From: a virus
Reading direction: 5' to 3' (one strand)
DNA length: 36,672 nt
Virus record (IMG/VR): IMGVR_UViG_3300048586_000435
Span: 1 to 36,672 of that record
A program made the position numbers and the translations under genes. Of this stretch, positions 31,133-36,672 are shown in pieces; position 1 is the stretch's first letter; every line of letters starts with the position of its first letter. The notes below the pieces were generated by a model that was given only the letters and a program-made list of their open reading frames with translations, was not told the DNA's origin and made no database searches.

Positions 31133-31456
31133 CTAAGCGGGGAAACCGGCGGCACGGTGGTGCAGGTACTCGACGGCGGTCATGTTGCCTGTCAGCTCGA
31201 AGGCGTCTTGCTCTGGCTCGTCGTGCCAGTGCACGATGCAGCCACCGAGGCGAGCGACGTAGGCACGGCGGCGCAGGCCATCTACCCTCTCGGCGATCTC
31301 GATGGCATCGCGCTGCAGCTCGGGGCTGGGGTAGGCAATCTCGATCATGGGGCGTACCTGGGCGGCCTTGACGGCCAGCACTTGGCAGCCACTCTTGCGC
31401 AGGGTGGCGATGACACGCTGGGCAATCACGCCGATGCTGTTGGTGCGAATGTTCAT
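31133..31456 (-). CDS. Early protein of unknown function
   Basis: 107 residues. MNIRTNSIGVIAQRVIATLRKSGCQVLAVKAAQVRPMIEIAYPSPELQRDAIEIAERVDGLRRRAYVARLGGCIVHWHDEP. A beta-alpha-beta layout with a conserved-looking GGCIVHWHDE end suggests a small binding domain. AAGGAG upstream of the ATG at 31456. Homologues are expected in other Mu-like prophages, but no function is known to me. Confidence 0.75.
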   Translation of the reverse strand: MNIRTNSIGVIAQRVIATLRKSGCQVLAVKAAQVRPMIEIAYPSPELQRDAIEIAERVDGLRRRAYVARLGGCIVHWHDEPEQDAFELTGNMTAVEYLHHRAAGFPA

Positions 31457-31686
31457 GCTTGCTCTCCTTGTGAATCACTGTTCAGCGGCGCCCAGAACAG
31501 GTGCAGCTGGTCTTCGTCGTAGGCTTGCGCAAAGCCTTTCTCCAGGCCTTTCTCGCTCTGGATCACCACCTCGCCATCACTGCGGCTCACCTCGCGGCCT
31601 TTGATGCCGCTCAGCAGGTGGATGTGGGTCCAGTTCTGGTCGGTTGTGACGCCGTAGAAGGTCGTCGGTTGGGGTTTGGCGTTCAT
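31453..31686 (-). CDS. Small early protein
   Basis: 77 residues from the ATG at 31686, which overlaps the previous stop; a GTG one codon upstream is possible. MNAKPQPTTFYGVTTDQNWTHIHLLSGIKGREVSRSDGEVVIQSEKGLEKGFAQAYDEDQLHLFWAP. Beta-rich and unrecognised. GGAGAG lies 6-7 nt before the start. Confidence 0.7.
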   Translation of the reverse strand: MNAKPQPTTFYGVTTDQNWTHIHLLSGIKGREVSRSDGEVVIQSEKGLEKGFAQAYDEDQLHLFWAPLNSDSQGEQA

Positions 31687-31958
31687 CACACGCTCTCCAT
31701 GTGGTGCTTCACGCGGCAGTTGAACTTGATGAGCGCGTCATAGGCCGCGTTCATGTCTGCTGCTTCTGGAATGCCCGGCACCAGCAAGGTTTTGTTGTCA
31801 TAGGCATGGCGAGCCAGTACCCCAACGTTCTCCTTGAGGCGCTCTACCTCGGCAGGCTCTGCGCCGACGACGCAGTAGATGGGCAGGGCATCGTCAGGGG
31901 TCTCATCACCGAACCCGATCTGGCCGTTGGCATAGGCAAAACTGTGAAAGTTCTTCAT
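31686..31958 (-). CDS. Early protein following B
   Basis: 90 residues, MKNFHSFAYANGQIGFGDETPDDALPIYCVVGAEPAEVERLKENVGVLARHAYDNKTLLVPGIPEAADMNAAYDALIKF. Tight spacing after B and GGGGGAG before the ATG at 31958. Mu has a small gene (kil) after B; no sequence likeness was seen, so only position agrees. Unrecognised. Confidence 0.72.
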   Translation of the reverse strand: MKNFHSFAYANGQIGFGDETPDDALPIYCVVGAEPAEVERLKENVGVLARHAYDNKTLLVPGIPEAADMNAAYDALIKFNCRVKHHMESV

Positions 31959-31961
31959 GGC

Positions 31962-32897
31962 TTACTCCCCCTCCAGCTCGTTGTAGGCGTGGCGCAAGAT
32001 GGCCTCGGTCAGCGGCTCGCCGCCTGAGTACATCACCGCGAGTTTCAGATTCTTGCTGACCAGTCGCAGGGCACCTGGGCGCTCACTGATCCGCAGCAAC
32101 AGATCCCGCTCGGCCGCGCCGTCGATGTTCCAGGCATCCGCCACGGCCATCACGTCGGCTTTCTTGGCCTTGGTGAGGGCGCGCTTCTTGGCCACGCGGG
32201 AATAAAGGCGGGCGAAGTCCTCGGAGCGCTGGCCGCCAGTCAGTTGGGTGTAAACCCGGGAGTTGCCGACCAGCACCATGCCGACCTCGACCTCTTCCAC
32301 CAGGATGCGCAGCTCTTCGAGGGTGGCGCGGTCGAGGTGGTCGGCTTCGTCTACCACGATCAGGCCTTTGGTGTTGAGCAGGCGGCGGCGCAGGGCGCGG
32401 GCCAGCGGGCCACGCAGGCGGGGGGCGTTCTCCATCCCTAACTCCATCGCCAGCTCATACATGCACTCGGTCATGGTGGCGCGGCTCGGGCTGGTAGTGA
32501 TGACCCAGACGTTGTTGTTGTTGCGCTGGAACTCGCGCAGGGCGGTCGTTTTGCCCACGCCAGACGAGCCGTGAATGATGACGATGCTCTGAGTGGTCAG
32601 CGCATAGGTCATGTCTGCGCGGATCTGCTTGGCGGTTTCAGTCAGCACAAAGCCGGGGTCGCGGGGGGCATCGGCTCGCTGGTCGCGGGCGGTCAGCCAG
32701 TTGGCCAGCTTCTGCACCATGGCGGTGGAGTCGGCTTTGTAGTTGCCGTTCAGCAACTGGTTGATGGTGGTCGGGGATACCCCCACCTCTTTGGCGATCT
32801 GCGCCTGGGTAACCTTGCTCTGTTTCAGCAGGGCATTGACCCGGTCCAGTACATCCTGGCTGTTGCCGTTTTGGTCCAAAGTGACTACGTTTGTCAT
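31962..32897 (-). CDS. B: Transposition target-DNA ATPase B
   Basis: 311 residues from the ATG at 32897. Mu B-type AAA+ ATPase that binds target DNA, delivers it to the transposase and gives target immunity. N-terminal helix-turn-helix (about 24-50, KVTQAQIAKEVGVSPTTINQLLNG), Walker A HGSSGVGKT (109-117) and Walker B LIVVDEAD (179-186). A putative sensor-1 region (MVLVGNSRVYTQL) and arginines in RSEDFARLYSRV follow, then a C-terminal MuB-type domain. It is 28 nt after A with an intervening hairpin. Confidence 0.95.
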   Translation of the reverse strand: MTNVVTLDQNGNSQDVLDRVNALLKQSKVTQAQIAKEVGVSPTTINQLLNGNYKADSTAMVQKLANWLTARDQRADAPRDPGFVLTETAKQIRADMTYALTTQSIVIIHGSSGVGKTTALREFQRNNNNVWVITTSPSRATMTECMYELAMELGMENAPRLRGPLARALRRRLLNTKGLIVVDEADHLDRATLEELRILVEEVEVGMVLVGNSRVYTQLTGGQRSEDFARLYSRVAKKRALTKAKKADVMAVADAWNIDGAAERDLLLRISERPGALRLVSKNLKLAVMYSGGEPLTEAILRHAYNELEGE

Positions 32898-32916
32898 GTC
32901 AAGTAACTCCCTTATC

Positions 32917-32940
32917 GCGGCCCACAAGGCCGCTTTTTTT
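32917..32940 (+). terminator. Plus-strand terminator between A and B
   Basis: GCGGCC (32917..32922), loop CACAA, GGCCGC (32928..32933), then TTTTTTT (32934..32940). As a terminator it faces against the early operon and would stop antisense transcription entering A. On the mRNA strand the same hairpin sits just before the B ribosome site and may modulate B translation. Confidence 0.75.
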
Positions 32941-32956
32941 GTGGTTTAAAGGCCGG

Positions 32957-34969
32957 TTAAATCCGGTTTTTCTGTTTTTCAGCCATGGCTTCGGTGGCTG
33001 CTTGAAAGCGGGCCTCGAAGTCGATGACGGGTTCGGGTTGACTGCTGGGTGTGGGGGCAACATGGGCCACCGGTTGCACGGCCAGCGCGGCATTGCCGTG
33101 GCTGATCGGGCGCACCATTTCCACTACCTTGGTTTCGGGTGCTTCTTCGTCTGTGATGCTGGGCAGCAGGGCGGCAGCTTCGAGGGCTGACATGCCTTGC
33201 TTGGCCAGCGCGGCGGCCTTGTTCGATTTGACGAACTGGGTGCGCTTGCGCTTGTGCTCGCGGGCTTGCTGGGTATCGCCGAACGCGACTTTCTCCAGGC
33301 ACTCCGCATCGCAGATATGCAGGCCGTTGAGGGTGGTGACGACCACCGCCTCGTGCAGGCGCTGCGGGTCGAACCGAGCCACCACCTTCTGCCCGACGTA
33401 CTCGGCCAGATCGGCGTGAAAGTAACGGTTGCTGCGATTGGCGATGGCGCCGCCCGATTCCAGGGTGATGGTGCCGTGCTGGCTGACGCGGCAGGCCTCT
33501 GACTGCAACAGCATCATGGTGAGCTGTTCAGCGCTGGCCTTGCGGATCGTCGCTTGGCGGTAGCTCTGTTCGAATGCTTGGTCAAAGCTCATCACCCCAC
33601 GGCAGGCCTCGGTCTGGCGCCCTACCTTGGCGTTGTACATGGCGACCCCTTCGGCCACGATGCGCAGAAACTCGGCTGCATCCGCCGCCCGTTCACCATA
33701 ATTGTCGGGCTTGGCCATGGGGTTGGAGCCGGTGTAGCAGCCTCGCAAAGCAATGTGTTTGTCGATGTATTCCTCAAGCCCGCCATTACCAAAGGCGCGT
33801 TCGATCGGCTTGGCTTGACCGTGGCCCTTGCCCAGCAGCACGCTGGACCAGTGCAGCTTGATGCCAAGCATGGGGATCATGCCGAGCGGATCATCTGGCT
33901 TGACCTTGAAGCGGTAGCGGTTTGGCACGCCCCCGGTCATCCATTTGTTGGCAGCGGCGCGGGTGTTATCGATGGTGATCTCACGCGGGATGCCGTATTT
34001 GCTGCACACGTCCATCAGAGACAGGCGGATGCTGTCAGTGTTCTCACTGATATCAGTGCGCCAGCCCACGATCTTGCGGCTGTAGATGTCCTGCCAGAAC
34101 CATGTTTTCGGGCGCAGTACTTCACCGTTGAACCACTTCACGAAGACGTTGTGCAGGTAGCCGTCGCCGTTGATCCACTCCATGGCGTCCAGGTCTTCGA
34201 TGGTGCGTTCTTGCGGCGGGTAGAGCTGCATCATGGCGTGCTCACCTTGGCGCAGCATGACTTGCTGGGCGTGGGGCACTTCCAGATCCAGCCGGCGCAT
34301 CAGGCTATCCAGGCTTGGGTACGTCCAGCCGTGTTCCTTGGCTGCGACCTTGAGCCGTTCGTAGCAGCTGGCCGCGTTTGGCTGCTCACTGCGCAGATAA
34401 TCGACTTTGAAGAAATCCCAGGCTTGATCGCTGACGGCGGCCAGACGAACGGCGCGGCCTTCGGTGGCGGCTTGCTGCTGCTTGGGCACCAGCACGGCCA
34501 GCCAGTCGCTATCGTCAAAGCCTTTGACCATGGCGCAGTAGCGGCGCAGGGTCGGCAGGGCGATGTCGAACTCGTCGGATATGTGCTGGTAGGCCTGCAT
34601 CAGGGTGCTGCCGCTGGCAACCAGGGCATGCACCGCCTTGACGGCAGCCGCACGGGCCATGGCTTTGGCGTGCGCCTTTTCGTTGGCCTTCTTCCAGTTG
34701 GCCCACAGCTGATCTTTGCAGTAGCGCGGCGCCTGTGGCTTGGGCAGATCCAGCGTCATACCGCCGACCTTGACCTTGCCAGCCTTGCGCAGCAGGGCGG
34801 CTTGGACGGTGGGGGGAAGGCTTGATACTGCAAACTCCAGTGCCTTGCCTCTCACCCCTTCTTTGCGGCGGCTGACCCAGCCTTCACGCTTGGCCATCTT
34901 GTGAACGCCCATCACGGACGATGGAAGACCTGCAAGGCCGAGTACGTCGTTAATCGAGAACCATTCCAT
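32957..34969 (-). CDS. A: Mu-type DDE transposase A
   Basis: 670 residues (MuA has 663) from the ATG at 34969 with GGGAGG upstream. The N-terminal enhancer-binding domain (FSINDVLGLAGLPSSVMGVHKMAKREGW, 4-31) resembles the repressor's N-terminus. Two end-binding helical domains follow (about 80-245). Catalytic core: Asp269 (EWINGDGYLHN), Asp334 (EITIDNTRAA), Glu390 (GQAKPIERAFGNGG), almost the same numbering as MuA D269/D336/E392. Then a beta-barrel and an ERK-rich region, and a C-terminal domain with AMAEKQKNRI that may contact B and ClpX. Cuts and joins phage ends for lysogeny and replication. Confidence 0.97.
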   Translation of the reverse strand: MEWFSINDVLGLAGLPSSVMGVHKMAKREGWVSRRKEGVRGKALEFAVSSLPPTVQAALLRKAGKVKVGGMTLDLPKPQAPRYCKDQLWANWKKANEKAHAKAMARAAAVKAVHALVASGSTLMQAYQHISDEFDIALPTLRRYCAMVKGFDDSDWLAVLVPKQQQAATEGRAVRLAAVSDQAWDFFKVDYLRSEQPNAASCYERLKVAAKEHGWTYPSLDSLMRRLDLEVPHAQQVMLRQGEHAMMQLYPPQERTIEDLDAMEWINGDGYLHNVFVKWFNGEVLRPKTWFWQDIYSRKIVGWRTDISENTDSIRLSLMDVCSKYGIPREITIDNTRAAANKWMTGGVPNRYRFKVKPDDPLGMIPMLGIKLHWSSVLLGKGHGQAKPIERAFGNGGLEEYIDKHIALRGCYTGSNPMAKPDNYGERAADAAEFLRIVAEGVAMYNAKVGRQTEACRGVMSFDQAFEQSYRQATIRKASAEQLTMMLLQSEACRVSQHGTITLESGGAIANRSNRYFHADLAEYVGQKVVARFDPQRLHEAVVVTTLNGLHICDAECLEKVAFGDTQQAREHKRKRTQFVKSNKAAALAKQGMSALEAAALLPSITDEEAPETKVVEMVRPISHGNAALAVQPVAHVAPTPSSQPEPVIDFEARFQAATEAMAEKQKNRI

Positions 34970-34980
34970 GACAGCCTCCC

Positions 34981-35205
34981 TCAGACCGCTTCTTGCATTT
35001 CTGGGTAGCGGGAAGGCCAAATATCAGCAGGCTTGGCATCCAGAGCTTCAGCAATGATCCGCTCGCCTTTCGGCCAAGGGCGGGAAAACGCGTTGTAAAG
35101 GGTTCCGCTATCAAGCCCGTTCTCACGGGACAGGCGAGCCATGTTGGTCCCCCTCTTTTTCAGCGCCGAAATCACATCAGCCCTATGCCAATCTTTATTT
35201 TCCAT
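34981..35205 (-). CDS. ner: Ner-family negative regulator of early transcription
   Basis: 74 residues. Ner/SfsB family helix-turn-helix: DWHRADVISALKKRGTNMARLSRENGLDSGTLYNAFSRPWPKGERIIAEALDAKPADIWPSRYP. The C-terminal PADIWPSRY is typical. In Mu, Ner binds between c and ner and shuts off early and repressor promoters. First gene of the early operon, ending 11 nt before A. ATG at 35205. Confidence 0.95.
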   Translation of the reverse strand: MENKDWHRADVISALKKRGTNMARLSRENGLDSGTLYNAFSRPWPKGERIIAEALDAKPADIWPSRYPEMQEAV

Positions 35206-35397
35206 TTCATTAACCTCACTTCTGGCTTAGGATTCTTACCGGTTCTGATAACCGTTTCTGATTACTAGTTTATTGATAAACTAATCTGCCGCAAGTGGTT
35301 TATATCTAAAATCATCACGATTACGCATAAGGCATTGATTGGTATAGAAATAAACTTTCATTAGTTTAGATAAACTGAGTTTATGTGAGGAGAGTTT
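35206..35397. promoter_or_regulatory. Immunity/operator region between ner and repressor
   Basis: 192 bp, AT-rich. Palindromic half-site AGTTTA recurs: AGTTTATTGATAAACT (35267..35282), TAAACT (35351..35356) with AGTTTA (35363..35368), and AGTTTAGATAAACT (35363..35376). Two TTCTGAT direct repeats 13 bp apart (35243, 35256) lie nearer ner and may be Ner sites. The early promoter (minus) and repressor promoter (plus) must both lie here; -10/-35 boxes were not reliably assigned. It probably also acts as the transposition enhancer, as in Mu. Confidence 0.8.
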
Positions 35398-36054
35398 GTG
35401 ATAAACCAATGGATGTCAGCAAAAGAGATCGCTGCACTTCCTGGAATGCCCAGCACGATCCAGGGCGTACACAAGAAGGCGAGGCGTGATGGATGGCAGC
35501 AGCGCAAGCAGGCTGGTGTAAAAGGCCCCGGTGTTGAGTACCTGGTGGAAGTCAGCAGCGAGCAAATCTCTCAGCAAGAGCAGAGCGAGCGAGTTGAAGA
35601 GCCAGAGGCGGTTTATCTAAACCAGTTTATGGAAGAGTTTGCACTGATCCCTGGCTATCGGGTGCAGGTATCAGCAGGTCATGGCGCGCTAGCCCAAGTA
35701 GATGAGGCGCCATGCCGCCACCTGGCGTTCCGCCGCAAGTGGCTTAAGTGGCGCGGCTTTGCTGAGAAGGAGCTGGCGATTGTCTGGAGCAAAGGCGACA
35801 GCATGGAGCCCACAATCAGCAACAACGACACCCTGGTCGTGCACCTTGGCAGAACGCGCCCGGTTGATGGCCACATCTACGTGGTGCGCAATGATGACCA
35901 GCTATGGGTCAAGCGCCTGCAGGTGCTGCCGAGCGCCTGGCTGCTGCTGAGCGACAACAAGCACTATCAGCCGATAGAGGTACCGAAGGACGAGCAGCAC
36001 ACCTTCGAAGTGATTGGGCAGGTCGTCCATATCTCCCACGACGTAGGAGAGTGA
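35398..36054 (+). CDS. c: Phage repressor: MuA-type DNA-binding domain fused to S24 peptidase
   Basis: 218 residues from a GTG at 35398 (GAGGAGAG upstream). Residues 3-50 (WMSAKEIAALPGMPSTIQGVHKKARRDGW...) are a Mu DNA-binding domain resembling the A N-terminus. The C-terminal half is a LexA/S24 serine-lysine protease fold: candidate cleavage dipeptide Ala93-Gly94 (VSAGHGA), nucleophile Ser135 (KGDSMEPTI) and general-base Lys172 (LWVKRLQ). RecA-stimulated self-cleavage would make the prophage SOS-inducible, unlike Mu c. It is the only plus-strand phage gene. Confidence 0.94.
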   Translation: MINQWMSAKEIAALPGMPSTIQGVHKKARRDGWQQRKQAGVKGPGVEYLVEVSSEQISQQEQSERVEEPEAVYLNQFMEEFALIPGYRVQVSAGHGALAQVDEAPCRHLAFRRKWLKWRGFAEKELAIVWSKGDSMEPTISNNDTLVVHLGRTRPVDGHIYVVRNDDQLWVKRLQVLPSAWLLLSDNKHYQPIEVPKDEQHTFEVIGQVVHISHDVGE

Positions 36055-36063
36055 TGAAGCAGA

Positions 36064-36080
36064 TTTAAAGCCGGTTTAAA
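36064..36080. repeat. TTTAAA-NCCGG-TTTAAA motif after the repressor
   Basis: TTTAAAGCCGGTTTAAA, 10 bp after the repressor stop. The same 6-5-6 arrangement occurs at 17975..17991 (ACCGA core), with a close variant at 32945..32961 (A/B junction). Confidence 0.6.
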
Positions 36081-36100
36081 CGCCGCTTGCCGAAATCGCC

Positions 36101-36150
36101 ATTGATCAATTCAATCGCGATTTTCCGCCGCTTTTGGATCCATTGATCAT
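36101..36150 (-). promoter_or_regulatory. Inner left-end transposase sites (L2/L3 candidates)
   Basis: CATTGATCA occurs twice within 50 bp: 36100..36108 and 36141..36149, sharing the TTGATCA core with L1 and the right-end boxes. In Mu the left end also has three boxes with a wide L1-L2 gap. Less certain than L1. Confidence 0.6.
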
Positions 36151-36170
36151 TTTGTGGATCAGCACCAACG

Positions 36171-36207
36171 AAAACGGCCTGCAGAGTTTCGATTGCTCTA
36201 CAGGCCG
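36171..36207 (-). terminator. Inward-facing terminator at the phage left end
   Basis: A 12-bp stem, cggcctgcagag (36175..36186) with ctctacaggccg (36196..36207), has one mismatch that becomes G-U in minus-strand RNA. It is followed on the minus strand by TTTT (36174..36171). It would stop rstA transcription from entering the phage immunity region, and may also mark the 3' end of the repressor transcript. Confidence 0.72.
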
Positions 36208-36225
36208 CGCAGCTTCTGGTTTTCC

Positions 36226-36262
36226 GATCCCACTCATTCCCTCAAGATCCCACTTATTCCCT
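36226..36262. repeat. 17-bp direct repeat with 20-bp period
   Basis: GATCCCACTCATTCCCT (36226..36242) and GATCCCACTTATTCCCT (36246..36262) differ at one base and are spaced 20 bp, about two helical turns. They lie between the terminator and L1; possibly a protein-binding array at the left end. Confidence 0.75.
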
Positions 36263-36273
36263 AACCATTCCCA

Positions 36274-36299
36274 GTGATCAATCCACTAGAGCCTATACA
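36274..36299 (-). promoter_or_regulatory. Phage left end (attL) with transposase box L1
   Basis: The terminus reads inward TGTATAGGCTCTAGTGG then ATTGATCACTGG. TTGATCAC lies 19-26 bp from the end (36281..36274), the identical distance to that in R1 at the other end. TGTA and AG at positions 13-14 are also shared. Confidence 0.85.
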
Positions 36300-36304
36300 A
36301 CCAG
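36300..36304. repeat. 5-bp target-site duplication, high-coordinate copy (ACCAG)
   Basis: ACCAG directly follows the phage terminus ...TATACA and matches 2074..2078. Confidence 0.96.
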
Positions 36305-36445
36305 ATCGGGTTGCTCGGCTTCGATTCTGGCAAGTGCCATGTCGCCTCTGGGCTCCAGCAGCACCTCTATGTCGTGGCGGGCAAGCCAGCTGCTGATGAG
36401 CTGGCCTATTTCGGGATCATCTTCAACAAAAAGAATGCGTTGCAT
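36300..36445 (-). pseudogene. rstA: rstA response regulator, 5' part
   Basis: The start ATG is at 36445; MQRILFVEDDPEIGQLISSW continues to EQPDL and stops at the phage junction inside codon 49. It contains the acidic pocket Glu8-Asp9-Asp10 of the receiver domain but not the phospho-acceptor, which is in the other fragment. In frame it would read on into the phage terminus (V then TAG within TGTATAG), making only about 50 residues. Confidence 0.94.
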
Positions 36446-36532
36446 AGTGGCGTGACACCCAGGCTGTGGTGCGGATGCGCGTGCCGCCAGCATAATGGCT
36501 CCCGGCCCGGCGTGCACAGGGATAACTAATCA

Positions 36533-36554
36533 AACAGGGCCCGCAGGCCCTGTT
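36533..36554 (-). terminator. trmA terminator
   Basis: AACAGGGCC (36533..36541) and GGCCCTGTT (36546..36554) make a perfect 9-bp stem with a CGCA loop. The minus strand then reads TGATTAG, a short T-poor tail. It lies about 30 nt after the trmA stop. Confidence 0.65.
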
Positions 36555-36582
36555 GTCATGCTGGTCGTGGAGACCCGCCGAA

Positions 36583-36672
36583 TCAGCCTGCCTTGCGCTT
36601 CAAGTAGACCCCGGCTTCCATGTGATGAGTCCAGGGGAACTGGTCAAACAGGGCGAGGCGGGCGATCTCGTG
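36583..36672 (-). CDS. trmA: TrmA C-terminus (tRNA m5U54 methyltransferase), partial
   Basis: 29 codons at the window edge end in a TGA at 36585..36583. The translation (ARLALFDQFPWTHHMEAGVYL then KRKAG) matches the end of E. coli TrmA (LALFDQFPYTHHMQCGVLL), including the FDQFP-THHME motif near the family's catalytic glutamate region. Host gene on the same strand, upstream of rstA and separated from it by a terminator. Confidence 0.88.
   Translation of the reverse strand, partial: HEIARLALFDQFPWTHHMEAGVYLKRKAG

Larger units (their letters stand above)
2079..36299 (-). mobile_element. Complete Mu-like transposable prophage (34,221 bp)
   Basis: The termini are TGTAGCGCC... at 2079 and ...GGCCTATACA-type TG/CA at 36299 (the inward-reading end is TGTATAGGC), with 5-bp target duplications outside. 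Inside are, in Mu order on the minus strand: repressor (divergent), ner, transposase A, ATPase B, early genes, gemA, mor, lysis, terminase, portal, F, I, T, sheath, tube, gp41 with frameshift, tape measure, baseplate and fibre. All essential Mu head, tail and transposition functions are recognisable and none is visibly broken, so the prophage may be active. It is slightly smaller than Mu because it lacks the G-segment and com/mom region. Confidence 0.97.

Noticed and set aside
33554-34825. Long plus-strand open frame of 423 codons
   Set aside because: Lies antisense to transposase A, whose frame shows the full DDE pattern; a shadow of high-GC coding sequence.
36182-36195. CGAAAC on the minus strand near the left end as a ribozyme core
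   Set aside because: No CUGAUGA with proper stems; it is the loop of the terminator hairpin.
2079-36299. Tyrosine or serine integrase, tRNA attachment site
   Set aside because: None found; the 5-bp duplication and DDE transposase explain integration.
36393-36400. CTGATGAG on the plus strand as a second hammerhead
   Set aside because: No matching GAAA plus stems nearby; it is within the rstA coding region and probably chance.
1-36672. CRISPR array, tRNA or rRNA genes
   Set aside because: No regularly spaced repeats or tRNA cloverleaf seen on reading the window; a covariance or repeat search was not run.

Overview
The window is a complete Mu-like (transposable, Caudoviricetes) prophage of about 34.2 kb inserted in a gammaproteobacterial chromosome. 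Aeromonas is the most likely host. The GC content is high, and the flanking genes (trmA C-terminus, rstA, rstB) closely resemble their enterobacterial homologues. The genus is an inference from gene content and style, not a database result.

The prophage occupies 2079..36299. It begins and ends with TG...CA, is flanked by a 5-bp target duplication (ACCAG at 2074..2078 and 36300..36304), and splits rstA after codon 48. It lies on the minus strand: the Mu 'left' (immunity/early) end is at high coordinates and the 'right' (tail fibre) end at low coordinates. Reading from 36299 down: left-end transposase sites and an inward-facing terminator; a plus-strand repressor that fuses a MuA-like DNA-binding domain to an S24 (LexA-type) self-cleaving domain; an operator region; ner, transposase A and ATPase B; an early operon of about 17 small genes (DUF3164 family, ANR family, a zinc-ribbon protein, gemA, a secreted protein, many orphans); and the activator mor between two terminators.

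The late region starts at about 25.4 kb. It holds lysis genes (T4-type lysozyme, 3TM-type holin), several small proteins, terminase (gp27/gp28), portal (gp29), head protein F, a 375-bp central gap where Mu carries its strong gyrase site, protease/scaffold I, capsid T, neck and tail-completion proteins, contractile sheath L, tube M, the gp41 chaperone with a programmed -2 frameshift, tape measure, baseplate gp43-gp48 and one tail fibre. No Gam, no separate C activator, no Gin/invertible G segment and no com/mom were recognised.

The most striking element is in the early operon. Positions 28654..28718 on the minus strand match a type II hammerhead ribozyme at every conserved core position (CUGAUGA, GAAA, cleavable C after U16.1), with a 12-bp stem III and an 8-bp stem I. 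It starts at the stop codon of a 70-residue orphan gene and is predicted to cut the early polycistronic mRNA between that gene and the next. Other notable points are the GGGGGCGA -2 frameshift site, the matched transposase sites at both ends, the SOS-type repressor, and the host regulator rstA broken so that rstB lies downstream of the phage late operon.
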